Positions 44,101-46,383 of a DNA stretch of 64,000 bases are shown in pieces. Each line of letters opens with the position of its first letter. Positions within the stretch are counted from its first letter, which is position 1. Under the pieces are notes generated by a model, which was given only the letters and a program-made list of their open reading frames with translations, had not been told where the DNA came from and searched no databases. The DNA is from Cristatella mucedo (lineage: Eukaryota > Bryozoa > Phylactolaemata > Cristatellidae). Made by a program: the position numbers and the translations under genes. The stretch is from positions 6,077,501-6,141,500 of the forward strand of contig WPIO01000008.1 of assembly GCA_009760855.2 (NCBI GenBank), given 5' to 3'.

Positions 44101-46383
44101 CCTTTGCAGCAAATGTAAAGCGCCTAGAAAGAGATTGAATTCTCTGAGGGCGCCCATATCGAGTGCATTGTTATTATTATTATTATGCCAGAGCTTTTTA
44201 GCTTTATTATGCTAATATGCAACTGTAATCTTTGCAGTGAGTATTGACTCGGCACTTCTAGTCTTCATTTCTGTGCGGATGGCACCCAACTCTACCTATC
44301 TTTCGACCCTTCCAAGCCGGGCTTCACATAGGACTCGCTGATTCCCTTACATCCTGCATCGGGGACATTCGCGTTTTGATAGCTACCAACTTTCTTACGA
44401 ATAATCCGAATATAAGAACAGCAATTCTGCATCGCAGAGTTTTAAGCAATAATAGACTCGCTCTGGGATATCCGGGATATCTTGAATATGGAAATATTCC
44501 ACATATAAGAATGCCTGTTTGCCGGCCCAAGCATATTCTTATAACCGCAGTCGACTGTATTACTTTTACACCGAGCTGGTTTGGTCCAGCGGTTAAGGTG
44601 CTCGCCCCGACGAAAGTCCCACTGAGTCGTGACCTCGGGCCCCGAGGCAAATGTGAAGCGCCTGAATAGAGAGTAAGTTCTCTTGGGGCACTATACAGTC
44701 GTCCCTCGCCACTTCACTCTTCGACTTTTACGACTTCACTCCATCGCGGTTTTTGAAATACGTATATATTCATTAAAAAGTTGATCGAAATAGCGAAAAT
44801 GATACAGCTCACGCTTGTTTGTCTGAGTCAGTTATACACCCTTGTATTACAATTAAAATTGCTGTACGTATGGAACGCAGAAGAAGACGACGGCACACCT
44901 GTTGAAGATACTGCACCATCTGAAGACTCTCCTACTGAAATCGGGTCTTCAGAGGAGCAGTAACCTTGCTCTTCTTTGCTGTGCTGTACATCTCTCCATC
45001 TTAATCGCTTCATCACCAAACACACTATTTGCATAGCTTGGTGTTTGTGAGTAAGAATTGTGTGTGTGTGCAATTAAATGTGCAATAATAACAATACGTC
45101 GTTTGTAACGTCTAATATGTCTTTATTTTCTGTTATTTTTTCTAATATATTTGGTAATAAGAGTATAATTGTGGCTAAAGTGGTGTTATTTCATGTCCGG
45201 AGGGCTCTAATAATGTTAAAAACCGTATTTAGAGGGTCATAAACAGGTCGTCTATGATCTAACTACAAAAATATTTGATTTATCAATAAAAAAAATGCTA
45301 GCTGATTTAACAGCCTCTTTTTGTATAGCGACGGAAGAGCTTTTACGGCTATCACCACCGCTTGCAGTGGCGATAAAGGATAGCCCACCACAGGATTCGA
45401 ACCCACGACCTCGGGGCCGAGGTCGTGAAAAGCAACCGCCTTACCTAGTGAGCCATTACGGCTCACCTAAAGAATCCTACTTCGCAGAAATTCACATATC
45501 GCTTGGAGTCTGGAATGGATTAACCGCATAAACGAGGGTCGACTGTACAAATGAATTGTATTTATTTTATTTATTTATTTTGTTATCATTACATGACTAT
45601 TAGTGCTGTTATTGCAAGCCAAATCTTGAATTTTTTAAATTGCTTTAGTGTACGAGCTCTTCATCTACTGCAAGGTCATCTGGAGTGTCTCATGTTATAT
45701 CTCCACCACGTGATGCAGAGCCTGATGTATCGAGCGTACCTTCCCTTTTGGATGGTGGGTCGACTGTAGCAGCATCTACGTCGACTACCGTATTGTCGTC
45801 TTCATACTCTCAGTCATTCAATGATAGCAGAACTAACATTGTATCCAAAGCAAACAGTACAGTGGATTTACCGAGTCTTGGTGCAAGAGAAAATATGCAG
45901 CAGGAAAACCGCCAAGCCGAGGGTGAAGATGGTCGCCCGGCAGGGCAGGATTCTGCAAACCAGATGCCTATTGTAAGCTCAGGTGACTTGAGCGAAGTGC
46001 TTGAGTCTGGCTGCAATGGTGCAGGACTTTTATGTAGTCTGGAGAATCGGCAGCAACAACAGCAACAATCATGTTTTACTCCATCTCAGATGGAATTAGG
46101 GAGCAGCACGTCGGACTTGGTCATGGATGCCCCTCAAGCCACAGGGTTCCCTTCTAGCAATATGTGCTACTGTGAGGTTGCTGGCTGCAAGGCACTTGCG
46201 TGCAGCATAACCATATCGGCAACCGACCGTAATAGCTCTACCGATGTCGACCTTGCAGGTGTGCATAATGGTGATCGGAAACTCCGCTCTCCCTGTGTAT
46301 CAAATAGCCATGGTGATTGCCGCTGCCGTTCATCTGCTGCTTCATCTGCAGGTGTTGAGAAATATCATAGCAAGCAGGATTAG
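2559..46383 (+). CDS. Usp20-33: USP20/USP33-like ubiquitin carboxyl-terminal hydrolase (22 coding exons)
   Basis: Cysteine protease that removes ubiquitin from proteins. Vertebrate USP20 and USP33 act in cytoplasm, secretory membranes and centrosomes. Joining 22 exons gives 3051 nt with all phases consistent, i.e. 1016 residues. Domains in order: basic start MDRKKKRK; ZnF-UBP about 10-95 (CPH at 10-12, LWLC, YVGCGE, LWCFAC); USP core about 157-559 with Cys box GNTCYM (Cys167), CxxC pairs at 319/322 and 437/440, [10 protein letters not shown], His box GGGHY (His520) and YEYDDQYV (Asp537); DUSP1 about 583-680 ([14 protein letters not shown]); DUSP2 about 690-772 ([19 protein letters not shown]); Ser-rich tail 773-1016. 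ZnF-UBP, USP core and two DUSPs in this order are diagnostic of USP20/33. The tail is longer than I know from vertebrates, and the insert inside the catalytic core is shorter. The start ATG is the first in frame ahead of CPH; a 5' non-coding exon is possible. No broken exon was seen, so the gene looks functional. Confidence 0.95.
3091..3173. repeat. (AT)n microsatellite
   Basis: About 41 uninterrupted AT units. They abut the 3' end of the reverse-strand SINE-A copy that begins at 3174, so the array probably grew from the SINE tail. Confidence 0.97.
3174..3312 (-). mobile_element. SINE-A copy (tRNA-derived)
   Basis: Read on the minus strand it has a tRNA-like head (TTTGGTCCAGCGGTTAAG, GTCGTGGGCTCGAGCCC), a GCGCCTGAATAGAGATTAAG tail segment and an AT-rich 3' end. 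It matches the copies at 31317 and 54765 almost base for base. Confidence 0.85.
3660..3980 (+). mobile_element. L2-A fragment, old
   Basis: Diverged 3' part of the L2-A LINE: GCCTGGAGCTCTTGCCCGAA corresponds to the SLP.W motif region near the ORF end. It continues into the 3' UTR (TGCTGACACCGTGC) and ends in ATTATTATTACT. Confidence 0.7.
4435..4993 (+). mobile_element. L2-A fragment with 3' UTR
   Basis: Begins with the C-terminal segment also seen at 18466 (GATCGACTTCAAGGTTTTGT). It runs through the 3' UTR (GACCCTGTGCATGTCACCCC) to the AGAGATTGAGTTCTCT hairpin and an (ATT)n tail. Truncated at the 5' end, as is usual for LINEs. Confidence 0.88.
5370..5602 (+). mobile_element. L2-A 3' end fragment
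   Basis: Only the 3' UTR (ATGTTGACCCTGTGCACGTC) and the ATTATTATT-type tail remain. The tail hairpin is partly eroded. Confidence 0.75.
5935..7620 (-). mobile_element. L2-B LINE, 5'-truncated and decayed
   Basis: Reverse-strand L2 element. The 3' tail of ATTAC-type repeats is near 5941. Reverse-transcriptase remnants around 6860-7140 include the eroded catalytic region ([15 protein letters not shown] for [15 protein letters not shown]), and NYRPVSL lies near 7430. Frames are broken by stops and shifts. Its 3' UTR matches that at 57880-58250. Confidence 0.85.
7885..8095 (+). repeat. Unclassified interspersed repeat, copy 1
   Basis: About 210 bp resembling the reverse complement of 63010-63250. 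Shared words include GATGCAGAGATCGGT, CATAATCATT and TTGGACCAATTTTATA. No head, tail or coding signature was recognised. Confidence 0.75.
8965..9097 (-). mobile_element. SINE-A copy, diverged, with adjoining poly-G
   Basis: Minus-strand SINE-A with recognisable B-box part (GGGCTCGGGCCCACGACC on the + strand) and weak tail. It is followed by a run of 12 G at 9086-9097. Confidence 0.6.
9275..9403 (+). CDS. Usp20-33: Usp20-33 coding exon 2 (ZnF-UBP core)
   Basis: Acceptor TTCTATTACAG precedes an open segment coding [20 protein letters not shown] and ending HIERHAM; phase 0 at both ends. It carries most zinc ligands of the ZnF-UBP. The donor is ATG|GCAAGT, a GC instead of GT. This choice is forced by domain spacing: it gives H-x5-H across the junction, as in human USP20. 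The second Cys pair is Cx4C (CSHEDC), not the usual CxxC. Confidence 0.9.
9404..11646 (+). other. Intron 2 of Usp20-33, GC-AG type
   Basis: Donor GCAAGT, acceptor TTCTGCAG. The interior holds an L2-A 3' end (11045-11260) and otherwise unrecognised unique sequence, about 9440-11040. Confidence 0.85.
11045..11260 (+). mobile_element. L2-A 3' end with (ATT)n tail
   Basis: 3' UTR GCTGACCCTGTGCATGTC, then AAAGCGCCTAGAAAGAGATT, AAGTTCTCTGAGGGCGCTTT and thirteen or so ATT units (11217-11256). One of the cleanest examples of the L2-A tail hairpin. Confidence 0.9.
11647..11744 (+). CDS. Usp20-33: Usp20-33 coding exon 3 (end of ZnF-UBP)
   Basis: Follows acceptor TTCTGCAG and codes [20 protein letters not shown] and twelve more residues. 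It ends in phase 2 at donor GT|GTGAGT. The segment LWCFACDSE matches the last strand of the ZnF-UBP fold (LWCYACEKE in the family). The long reading frame around it on both strands is incidental. Confidence 0.93.
11945..12112 (+). mobile_element. SINE-A copy
   Basis: Head TTTGGCCCAGGGGTTATGGT (A-box region). Tail AGCACCTGTATAGAGATTAA, then GTTCTCTTGGAGTGCTATTT and AAATGAATTGTA. Preceded by a CT-rich (CTGT)n patch at 11866-11910. Confidence 0.82.
12254..12478 (+). CDS. Usp20-33: Usp20-33 coding exon 4 (catalytic Cys box)
   Basis: Acceptor TTGCAG, donor TG|GTGAGA, phase 2 to phase 2. A low-complexity linker with nine alanines leads into [20 protein letters not shown], the USP Cys box. The nucleophile is Cys167 in my numbering. 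The linker replaces the short spacer between ZnF-UBP and protease core in vertebrate homologues. Confidence 0.96.
12609..12725 (+). CDS. Usp20-33: Usp20-33 coding exon 5 (catalytic core)
   Basis: Acceptor GATTATAG, donor AG|GTAACA, phase 2 to 2. Codes [12 protein letters not shown], then [20 protein letters not shown]. This matches the helix after the Cys box in USP20 (PPLTQFFLECGG, then YQKLVSEVW). Confidence 0.93.
12889..12967 (+). CDS. Usp20-33: Usp20-33 coding exon 6 (catalytic core)
   Basis: Acceptor GCTTGAAG, donor CAG|GTGAGT, ending in phase 0. Codes [20 protein letters not shown] followed by QQ, equivalent to the LVNPMFRGYAQQ motif of the family, just before the DxQEF box. The donor is followed by a 1.8-kb intron. 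Confidence 0.93.
12968..14749 (+). other. Intron 6 of Usp20-33
   Basis: Mostly unrecognised unique sequence. The only repeat I can name is a SINE-B copy at 13842-14000. Confidence 0.7.
13842..14000 (-). mobile_element. SINE-B copy, diverged
   Basis: Minus-strand tRNA-type SINE. The + strand shows GCTGCAGTAGACAATGAAGA, the arm of the internal hairpin, then ATTCTAGCCCACGACCTGG, the decayed B box. Confidence 0.75.
14750..14831 (+). CDS. Usp20-33: Usp20-33 coding exon 7 (DAQEFL box)
   Basis: Acceptor TTTTACGCGCAG, donor T|GTGAGT, phase 0 to 1. Codes [20 protein letters not shown], the [21 protein letters not shown]-type motif of USP20/33. The remaining codons run into the variable insert. Confidence 0.95.
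15186..15254 (+). CDS. Usp20-33: Usp20-33 coding exon 8 (variable insert)
   Basis: Acceptor TTTCTAG, donor G|GTAAAT, phase 1 to 1. Codes [20 protein letters not shown] plus DTK. This is the variable, acidic and Ser/Thr-rich insert of the USP core. The insert is more than 100 residues in human USP20 but only a few dozen here. The exon call rests on phase fit with exons 7 and 9 and on splice sites, not on residue similarity. Confidence 0.78.
15745..15900 (+). mobile_element. SINE-A copy
   Basis: A-box region GGTGAGTGGTTAAGGCGC and B-box region GTCGTGGGTTCCAGCCCC. The tail hairpin GTGCCCGAACAGAGATTAAG / ATCTCTTAGGGCAC retains perfect outer pairing although both arms differ from the consensus. 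Ends AAATGAATTGTATT. Confidence 0.87.
16568..16605 (-). repeat. Short (TGTAA)n tract
   Basis: ATGTAATGTAATGTAATTTA resembles the tail of the L2-B family on the minus strand. Too little flanking sequence remains to call an element. Confidence 0.4.
16835..17200 (+). mobile_element. L2-A 3' fragment
   Basis: Starts at the end of the ORF (CTGGAACTCCCTCCCGACCT) and carries a complete 3' UTR, the tail hairpin AGAGATTAAGTTCTCT and ATTATTGTTATT. It lies just upstream of exon 9. Confidence 0.88.
17267..17355 (+). CDS. Usp20-33: Usp20-33 coding exon 9 (first CxxC of the core)
   Basis: Acceptor TTCTGATAG, donor CAG|GTGAGT, phase 1 to 0. Codes [20 protein letters not shown] then KCKQ, matching YRSIISDIFDG and the CLTC knuckle of USP20. 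The two Cys (319, 322) pair with the CEHC of exon 11 to bind zinc. The following intron carries a 1.5-kb L2 insertion in the same orientation. Confidence 0.94.
17440..18995 (+). mobile_element. L2-A LINE: reverse transcriptase, C-terminal domain, 3' UTR
   Basis: Most complete L2-A copy, in intron 9 and on the gene's strand. RT motifs: [39 protein letters not shown], then FYANDTQLY where active elements have YADD, and [18 protein letters not shown] at 18228 interrupts the frame, which resumes with [35 protein letters not shown] and KAWNSLP, the L2/CR1 C-terminal domain. The 3' UTR ends with the hairpin tail and ATT repeats. No endonuclease is present: 5'-truncated near 17440-17520. The Asn-for-Asp change and the stop mean it cannot be active. 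Confidence 0.93.
19855..20093 (+). CDS. Usp20-33: Usp20-33 coding exon 10 ([10 protein letters not shown])
   Basis: Acceptor TGGTTTCAG, donor GG|GTACGG, phase 0 to 2. Codes [20 protein letters not shown]. It then has a Ser/Gly-rich stretch of about 50 residues and ends [28 protein letters not shown] is a hallmark of USP20/33. The low-complexity stretch occupies the same place as a variable loop in vertebrate proteins. Confidence 0.93.
20405..20565 (+). mobile_element. SINE-B copy, diverged
   Basis: Head CTCAGCCTAGTGGTAAGGTG resembles an A box. B box decayed (CATGGTTCCGAGTCC). A hairpin region and the tail AAATAAGGCTGCTAAATTAG follow. It starts about 310 bp after exon 10. Confidence 0.7.
20570..21545 (+). 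other. Intron 10 remainder
   Basis: Contains a short TGTGTGTTTGTGTGTG tract (20773-20800) and two copies of GTGTGTGCACGAGTAGGTG in tandem. Otherwise nothing recognised. Confidence 0.6.
21546..21659 (+). CDS. Usp20-33: Usp20-33 coding exon 11 (second CxxC of the core)
   Basis: Acceptor TATCTTCCAG, donor AA|GTAAGT, phase 2 to 2. Codes [20 protein letters not shown] then [18 protein letters not shown]. It is nearly identical to the family segment [20 protein letters not shown]. Cys437 and Cys440 complete the zinc site. Confidence 0.96.
21985..22395 (+). repeat. Two-copy tandem duplication, about 203-bp unit
   Basis: GTAATATTGACTTCATTACT occurs at 21985 and 22188. About 200 bp after each are similar (TTTTATATATTGACCACAAT in both). 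Visible substitutions throughout mean the duplication is old. Confidence 0.88.
22690..23295 (+). mobile_element. L2-A fragment, old
   Basis: Diverged C-terminal domain and 3' UTR: CACTCACTTAAGGCTCATTA matches the CTCACTTTTAGG segment of younger copies. It ends CACAAATATTATTATTATTA. Confidence 0.7.
23727..23772 (+). CDS. Usp20-33: Usp20-33 coding exon 12 (micro-exon, 46 nt)
   Basis: Acceptor TTGTTTCCAG, donor GAG|GTGTGT. Codes [15 protein letters not shown] after the split Lys codon, matching LRNGVKYCKVLRLPE in USP20. It is found only through this similarity and its phase (2 to 0). A 5.2-kb intron follows. Confidence 0.92.
23905..24092 (+). mobile_element. SINE-B copy
   Basis: B box ATTCGAGTCCTGCAGTGGGT runs into the hairpin, then tail GGCTCTTCTGCTGCTATATA, AATGAGGCTCTTAAATCAGC and ATTATTATT. 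The clearest + strand SINE-B tail in the window. Confidence 0.85.
24095..25865 (+). other. Intron 12, first part
   Basis: Unique-looking AT-rich sequence; I recognise no exon, RNA gene or repeat. Confidence 0.5.
25870..26047 (-). mobile_element. SINE-B copy
   Basis: On the + strand: TCAGCTTATTTTGCAGCCTC (tail), GCAGTGGGCAATAAAGGATT GCCTGC (hairpin), then CTCGAACCTGCGACCTGGGT (B box) and an A-box region with CTGGGGCTAAGAC. Confidence 0.87.
26050..26830 (+). other. Intron 12, middle
   Basis: A-rich + strand (about 26110-26470), unlike its surroundings. A 62-codon frame here is unrecognised. No repeat family identified. Confidence 0.4.
26836..27720 (-). mobile_element. L2-A fragment (C-terminal domain and 3' UTR)
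   Basis: Minus strand. ATT-type tail at 26836, tail arm TAGCACCCTCAGAAAACTTA, 3' UTR, then the C-terminal domain with [20 protein letters not shown] and [19 protein letters not shown]. Ends upstream in the RT end region (DLSLDDHIS). Frames are broken. Confidence 0.9.
27721..28205 (-). mobile_element. L2 fragment, older, adjacent to L2-A
   Basis: Second, more decayed C-terminal domain in the same orientation, with [20 protein letters not shown]-like remnants and [11 protein letters not shown] matching KAWNSLP. The change in divergence at about 27720 marks a separate element. Confidence 0.7.
28741..28922 (+). repeat. 91-bp tandem duplication
   Basis: Copies 28741-28831 and 28832-28922 differ at one visible base (ACATG versus ACCTG). 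This is a very recent duplication. It ends 76 bp before exon 13. Confidence 0.97.
28999..29113 (+). CDS. Usp20-33: Usp20-33 coding exon 13 (HLKRFRH)
   Basis: Acceptor GTTTATCAG, donor G|GTACTT, phase 0 to 1. Codes [20 protein letters not shown] then [18 protein letters not shown]. This is the USP box leading into the central beta-sheet. A recent 91-bp tandem duplication lies 77 bp upstream of the exon. Confidence 0.96.
29307..29372 (+). CDS. Usp20-33: Usp20-33 coding exon 14 ([11 protein letters not shown])
   Basis: Acceptor TTACTTTAG, donor G|GTAAGT, phase 1 to 1. Codes [20 protein letters not shown], matching TYDLLSVICHHG just before the His box. Another acceptor-like TTGCAG lies at 29263, but using it breaks the phase. 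Confidence 0.94.
29915..30012 (+). mobile_element. L2-B 3' end with (ATTAC)n tail
   Basis: GTTACAGACGGAGATTCATT followed by ACATTACATTACG matches the reverse complement of the L2-B 3' end near 5950-5980. 5'-truncated to about 100 bp. Confidence 0.72.
30020..31310 (+). other. Intron 14, middle
   Basis: No recognised element except a possible eroded L2-A tail (ACTTATCAAGTGCATTATTT, 31037). Confidence 0.45.
31317..31452 (-). mobile_element. SINE-A copy
   Basis: Well preserved. On the + strand: AATTCATTTGTATAGCGCCC, AAGAGAACTTAATCTCTATT, CAGGCGCTTCACATATGCCT, CTCGAGCCCACCGACCTCAG and ACTGGACCAAACCAGC. Confidence 0.93.
31811..31975 (+). pseudogene. Tc1-type transposase C-terminal fragment
   Basis: Open frame reading [20 protein letters not shown] then [26 protein letters not shown] and SPDLNPIE are the second Asp and the Glu of the DDE triad, with 34 residues between them as in Tc1 elements. 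The rest of the gene is absent; a microsatellite replaces the 3' end. Confidence 0.9.
31976..32174. repeat. Compound microsatellite (TG)n, (TACA)n, (TA)n
   Basis: Three arrays in succession: TG units to about 32050, TACA units 32071-32152 and TA units to 32174. They cause the long repetitive frames ([14 protein letters not shown]) seen on both strands, which are not genes. Confidence 0.97.
32336..32462 (+). CDS. Usp20-33: Usp20-33 coding exon 15 (catalytic His box)
   Basis: Acceptor TTTGTTAG, donor AG|GTAAGA, phase 1 to 2. Codes [20 protein letters not shown] then [26 protein letters not shown] supplies the catalytic His (520) and YEYDD the Asp (537). The core ends at YVLFYR, as in other USPs. 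Confidence 0.96.
32470..33640 (+). other. Intron 15, first part
   Basis: Nothing recognised; short frames only. Confidence 0.5.
33640..34600 (+). mobile_element. L2-B-like LINE fragment
   Basis: Carries [16 protein letters not shown] near 33670 (intact YADD but stops soon after). The C-terminal domain follows near 34200-34450 ([20 protein letters not shown]). Several stops and frameshifts. Confidence 0.82.
34968..35085 (+). mobile_element. SINE-A copy
   Basis: ATTTAGCCCAGGGGTAAGGT, GTCGTGGGTTCAAGGCC and GTAGAGATTAAGTTCTCT. The 3' end is shortened. Confidence 0.82.
35329..35515 (+). mobile_element. SINE-B copy, heavily diverged
   Basis: Head GAGTCTTAGTCGAAAGCGGT and tail GAGGCTCTTCTGCTGCAGTA, TGAATGAGGGTGTTGAATCT match SINE-B ends. 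The middle is rearranged, with ACTTCACGACCAGG repeated. Confidence 0.6.
35641..35707 (+). CDS. Usp20-33: Usp20-33 coding exon 16 (USP to DUSP linker)
   Basis: Acceptor TTTTATATAG, donor GAG|GTAAAG, phase 2 to 0. Codes [20 protein letters not shown] then KE, a charged linker aligned with KSSEEAMRERQQVVSLAAMRE of USP20. Confidence 0.9.
36020..36125 (+). CDS. Usp20-33: Usp20-33 coding exon 17 (DUSP1 start)
   Basis: Acceptor GTATTCTAG, donor G|GTAAGA, phase 0 to 1. Codes [20 protein letters not shown] then [15 protein letters not shown]. This matches EPSLLRFYVSREWLNKF and PGPITN of DUSP1. The longer open frame here (67 codons) is a shadow in another phase. Confidence 0.95.
36234..36315 (+). CDS. 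Usp20-33: Usp20-33 coding exon 18 (DUSP1 middle)
   Basis: Acceptor TGCACATAG, donor GC|GTAAGT, phase 1 to 2. Codes [20 protein letters not shown] then WSFLYK, the segment LPQNVWEHLYNRF of DUSP1. The intron from exon 17 is only 108 nt. Confidence 0.93.
36320..37395 (+). other. Intron 18, first part
   Basis: Includes a misleading exon-like stretch at about 36925-36990 (see rejected items). No repeat recognised. Confidence 0.5.
37400..37532 (-). mobile_element. SINE-A copy, diverged
   Basis: Tail arm GTAAGAGACTTTAATCTCTA, B box GCTCGAGCCCACGATCTCG and A box ACTGGGCCAAACCAAGG on the + strand. Confidence 0.82.
37572..37742 (-). mobile_element. SINE-B copy
   Basis: Hairpin GCAGTGGGCAATGAGAGATT GCCCACTGG, then B box ACTCGAACCCACGATCTGGG on the + strand. 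Confidence 0.85.
38514..38622 (+). CDS. Usp20-33: Usp20-33 coding exon 19 (DUSP1 end)
   Basis: Acceptor TTTTTGAAG (weak but phase-correct), donor AAG|GTGCGG, phase 2 to 0. Codes [20 protein letters not shown] then [16 protein letters not shown]. It matches FGGGPAVNHLYVCSIC of USP20. The acceptor was fixed by the GC|C split codon and the YGGGP motif. Confidence 0.94.
38805..39240 (-). mobile_element. L2-A fragment, old
   Basis: Minus-strand 3' end AAGAATAATAACACATTTTT, ATAGCACTGATATCTAAATC, then 3' UTR and GAGTTCCATGCTTTGGGTGC (the KAWNSLP region). Confidence 0.72.
39449..39566 (+). CDS. Usp20-33: Usp20-33 coding exon 20 (DUSP2 start)
   Basis: Acceptor TATTGTTGTAG, donor G|GTAACT, phase 0 to 1. 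Codes [20 protein letters not shown] then [19 protein letters not shown]. It matches LNKAF and ISMQWFREWEAFVKGK of the second DUSP. Confidence 0.95.
40190..41010 (+). pseudogene. Tc1-type transposase, full-length but decayed
   Basis: Across three frames: DNA-binding end with [10 protein letters not shown] (40390 region), [12 protein letters not shown] (equivalent to xRxARRKPLLS), RSLADYKKL...ESDSIFI (DWKKVxxSDESxF), [20 protein letters not shown] and [12 protein letters not shown] (QDNDPKHTA). More than five disruptions. The 3' third after the second Asp is missing or unrecognisable, and terminal repeats were not found. Confidence 0.8.
41044..41085. repeat. Inverted repeat, 15-bp arms
   Basis: AAGCTGATTAGAAGT and ACTTCTTATCAGCTT pair at 14 of 15 positions around a 12-nt loop, just after the Tc1 pseudogene. 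Confidence 0.75.
41100..42370 (+). other. Intron 20, part
   Basis: No recognised feature. A short repeat TTTTGCTAGGGGTTATTTTT / TTTTGCTAGGGTTTATTTCT occurs at 42040-42075. Confidence 0.45.
42378..42548 (+). mobile_element. L2-A 3' end fragment
   Basis: CTATTAACCATGTTATGTTT, then CCTAGAAAGAGTTTGAGTTA and a TTATT-type tail, shortly upstream of exon 21. Confidence 0.75.
42688..42842 (+). CDS. Usp20-33: Usp20-33 coding exon 21 (DUSP2 end)
   Basis: Acceptor TTTCTTTCAG, donor CAG|GTAGTG, phase 1 to 0. Codes [20 protein letters not shown], then [20 protein letters not shown] and [10 protein letters not shown]. It aligns with EPPGPIDN and [23 protein letters not shown], which lies close to the C-terminus in vertebrates. 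Confidence 0.95.
42850..43650 (+). other. Intron 21, first part
   Basis: Nothing recognised. Confidence 0.5.
43655..43805 (-). mobile_element. SINE-B copy
   Basis: On the + strand: AACAGCCTATTTGTATAGCA (tail), GCAGTAGGCACTAAAGGATC GCCCACTAC (hairpin), GATTTGAACCCACGACCTTG (B box) and AATGGGCTAATACGGCCC. Confidence 0.9.
44095..44190 (+). mobile_element. L2-A tail fragment
   Basis: GCAGCAAATGTAAAGCGCCT, AGAAAGAGATTGAATTCTCT and GAGGGCGCCC, then ATT repeats. Only the last 100 bp of the LINE. Confidence 0.88.
44696..45545. mobile_element. Non-autonomous pogo/Tc1-like DNA element with TA target duplication
   Basis: 850 bp flanked by TA on both sides. Ends are CAGTCGTCCCTCGCC and, on the other strand, CAGTCGACCCTCGTT: a 13-bp terminal inverted repeat with one mismatch. 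The interior lacks a transposase. A 60-codon acidic frame (44781-44963, ending [20 protein letters not shown]) could be the remnant of a transposase C-terminus (inference). It carries a SINE-B copy. Confidence 0.9.
45295..45470 (-). mobile_element. SINE-B copy inside the DNA element
   Basis: On the + strand: GCTGATTTAACAGCCTCTTT, GCAGTGGCGATAAAGGATAG, GGATTCGAACCCACGACC (B box) and GAGCCATTACGGCTCACC. A second copy of GAGGTCGTG next to the B box is a small local duplication. Confidence 0.9.
45649..46383 (+). CDS. Usp20-33: Usp20-33 coding exon 22 (Ser/Gln-rich tail, stop TAG)
   Basis: After acceptor TTGCTTTAG the frame is open for 244 codons in the phase set by exon 21, to TAG at 46381. The product is rich in Ser, Gln and Asn, starts [20 protein letters not shown], has a six-Gln run (near 46056) and several Cys near the end ([13 protein letters not shown]), and has no domain I recognise. 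Vertebrate USP20/33 end soon after DUSP2 with short tails. The exon is supported by length, phase and acceptor, but an alternative last exon is possible. It starts only about 60 bp after a SINE tail. Confidence 0.75.
   Translation, partial: CTSSSSTARSSGVSHVISPPRDAEPDVSSVPSLLDGGSTVAASTSTTVLSSSYSQSFNDSRTNIVSKANSTVDLPSLGARENMQQENRQAEGEDGRPAGQDSANQMPIVSSGDLSEVLESGCNGAGLLCSLENRQQQQQQSCFTPSQMELGSSTSDLVMDAPQATGFPSSNMCYCEVAGCKALACSITISATDRNSSTDVDLAGVHNGDRKLRSPCVSNSHGDCRCRSSAASSAGVEKYHSKQD

Larger units (their letters stand above)
44573..45595 (+). mobile_element. SINE-A copy split by a DNA transposon
   Basis: Left part 44573-44695: TGGTTTGGTCCAGCGGTTAA, GTGAAGCGCCTGAATAGAGA, TTCTCTTGGGGCACTATA. Right part 45546-45595: TACAAATGAATTGTATTTAT. 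Removing 44696-45545 plus one TA restores a normal SINE-A end, so the DNA element inserted at the TA inside CTATACAAATG. Confidence 0.93.

Noticed and set aside
44573-44660. Candidate tRNA genes at SINE heads.
   Set aside because: A and B boxes are present but no cloverleaf with acceptor stem and anticodon arm can be drawn; these are SINE promoters.
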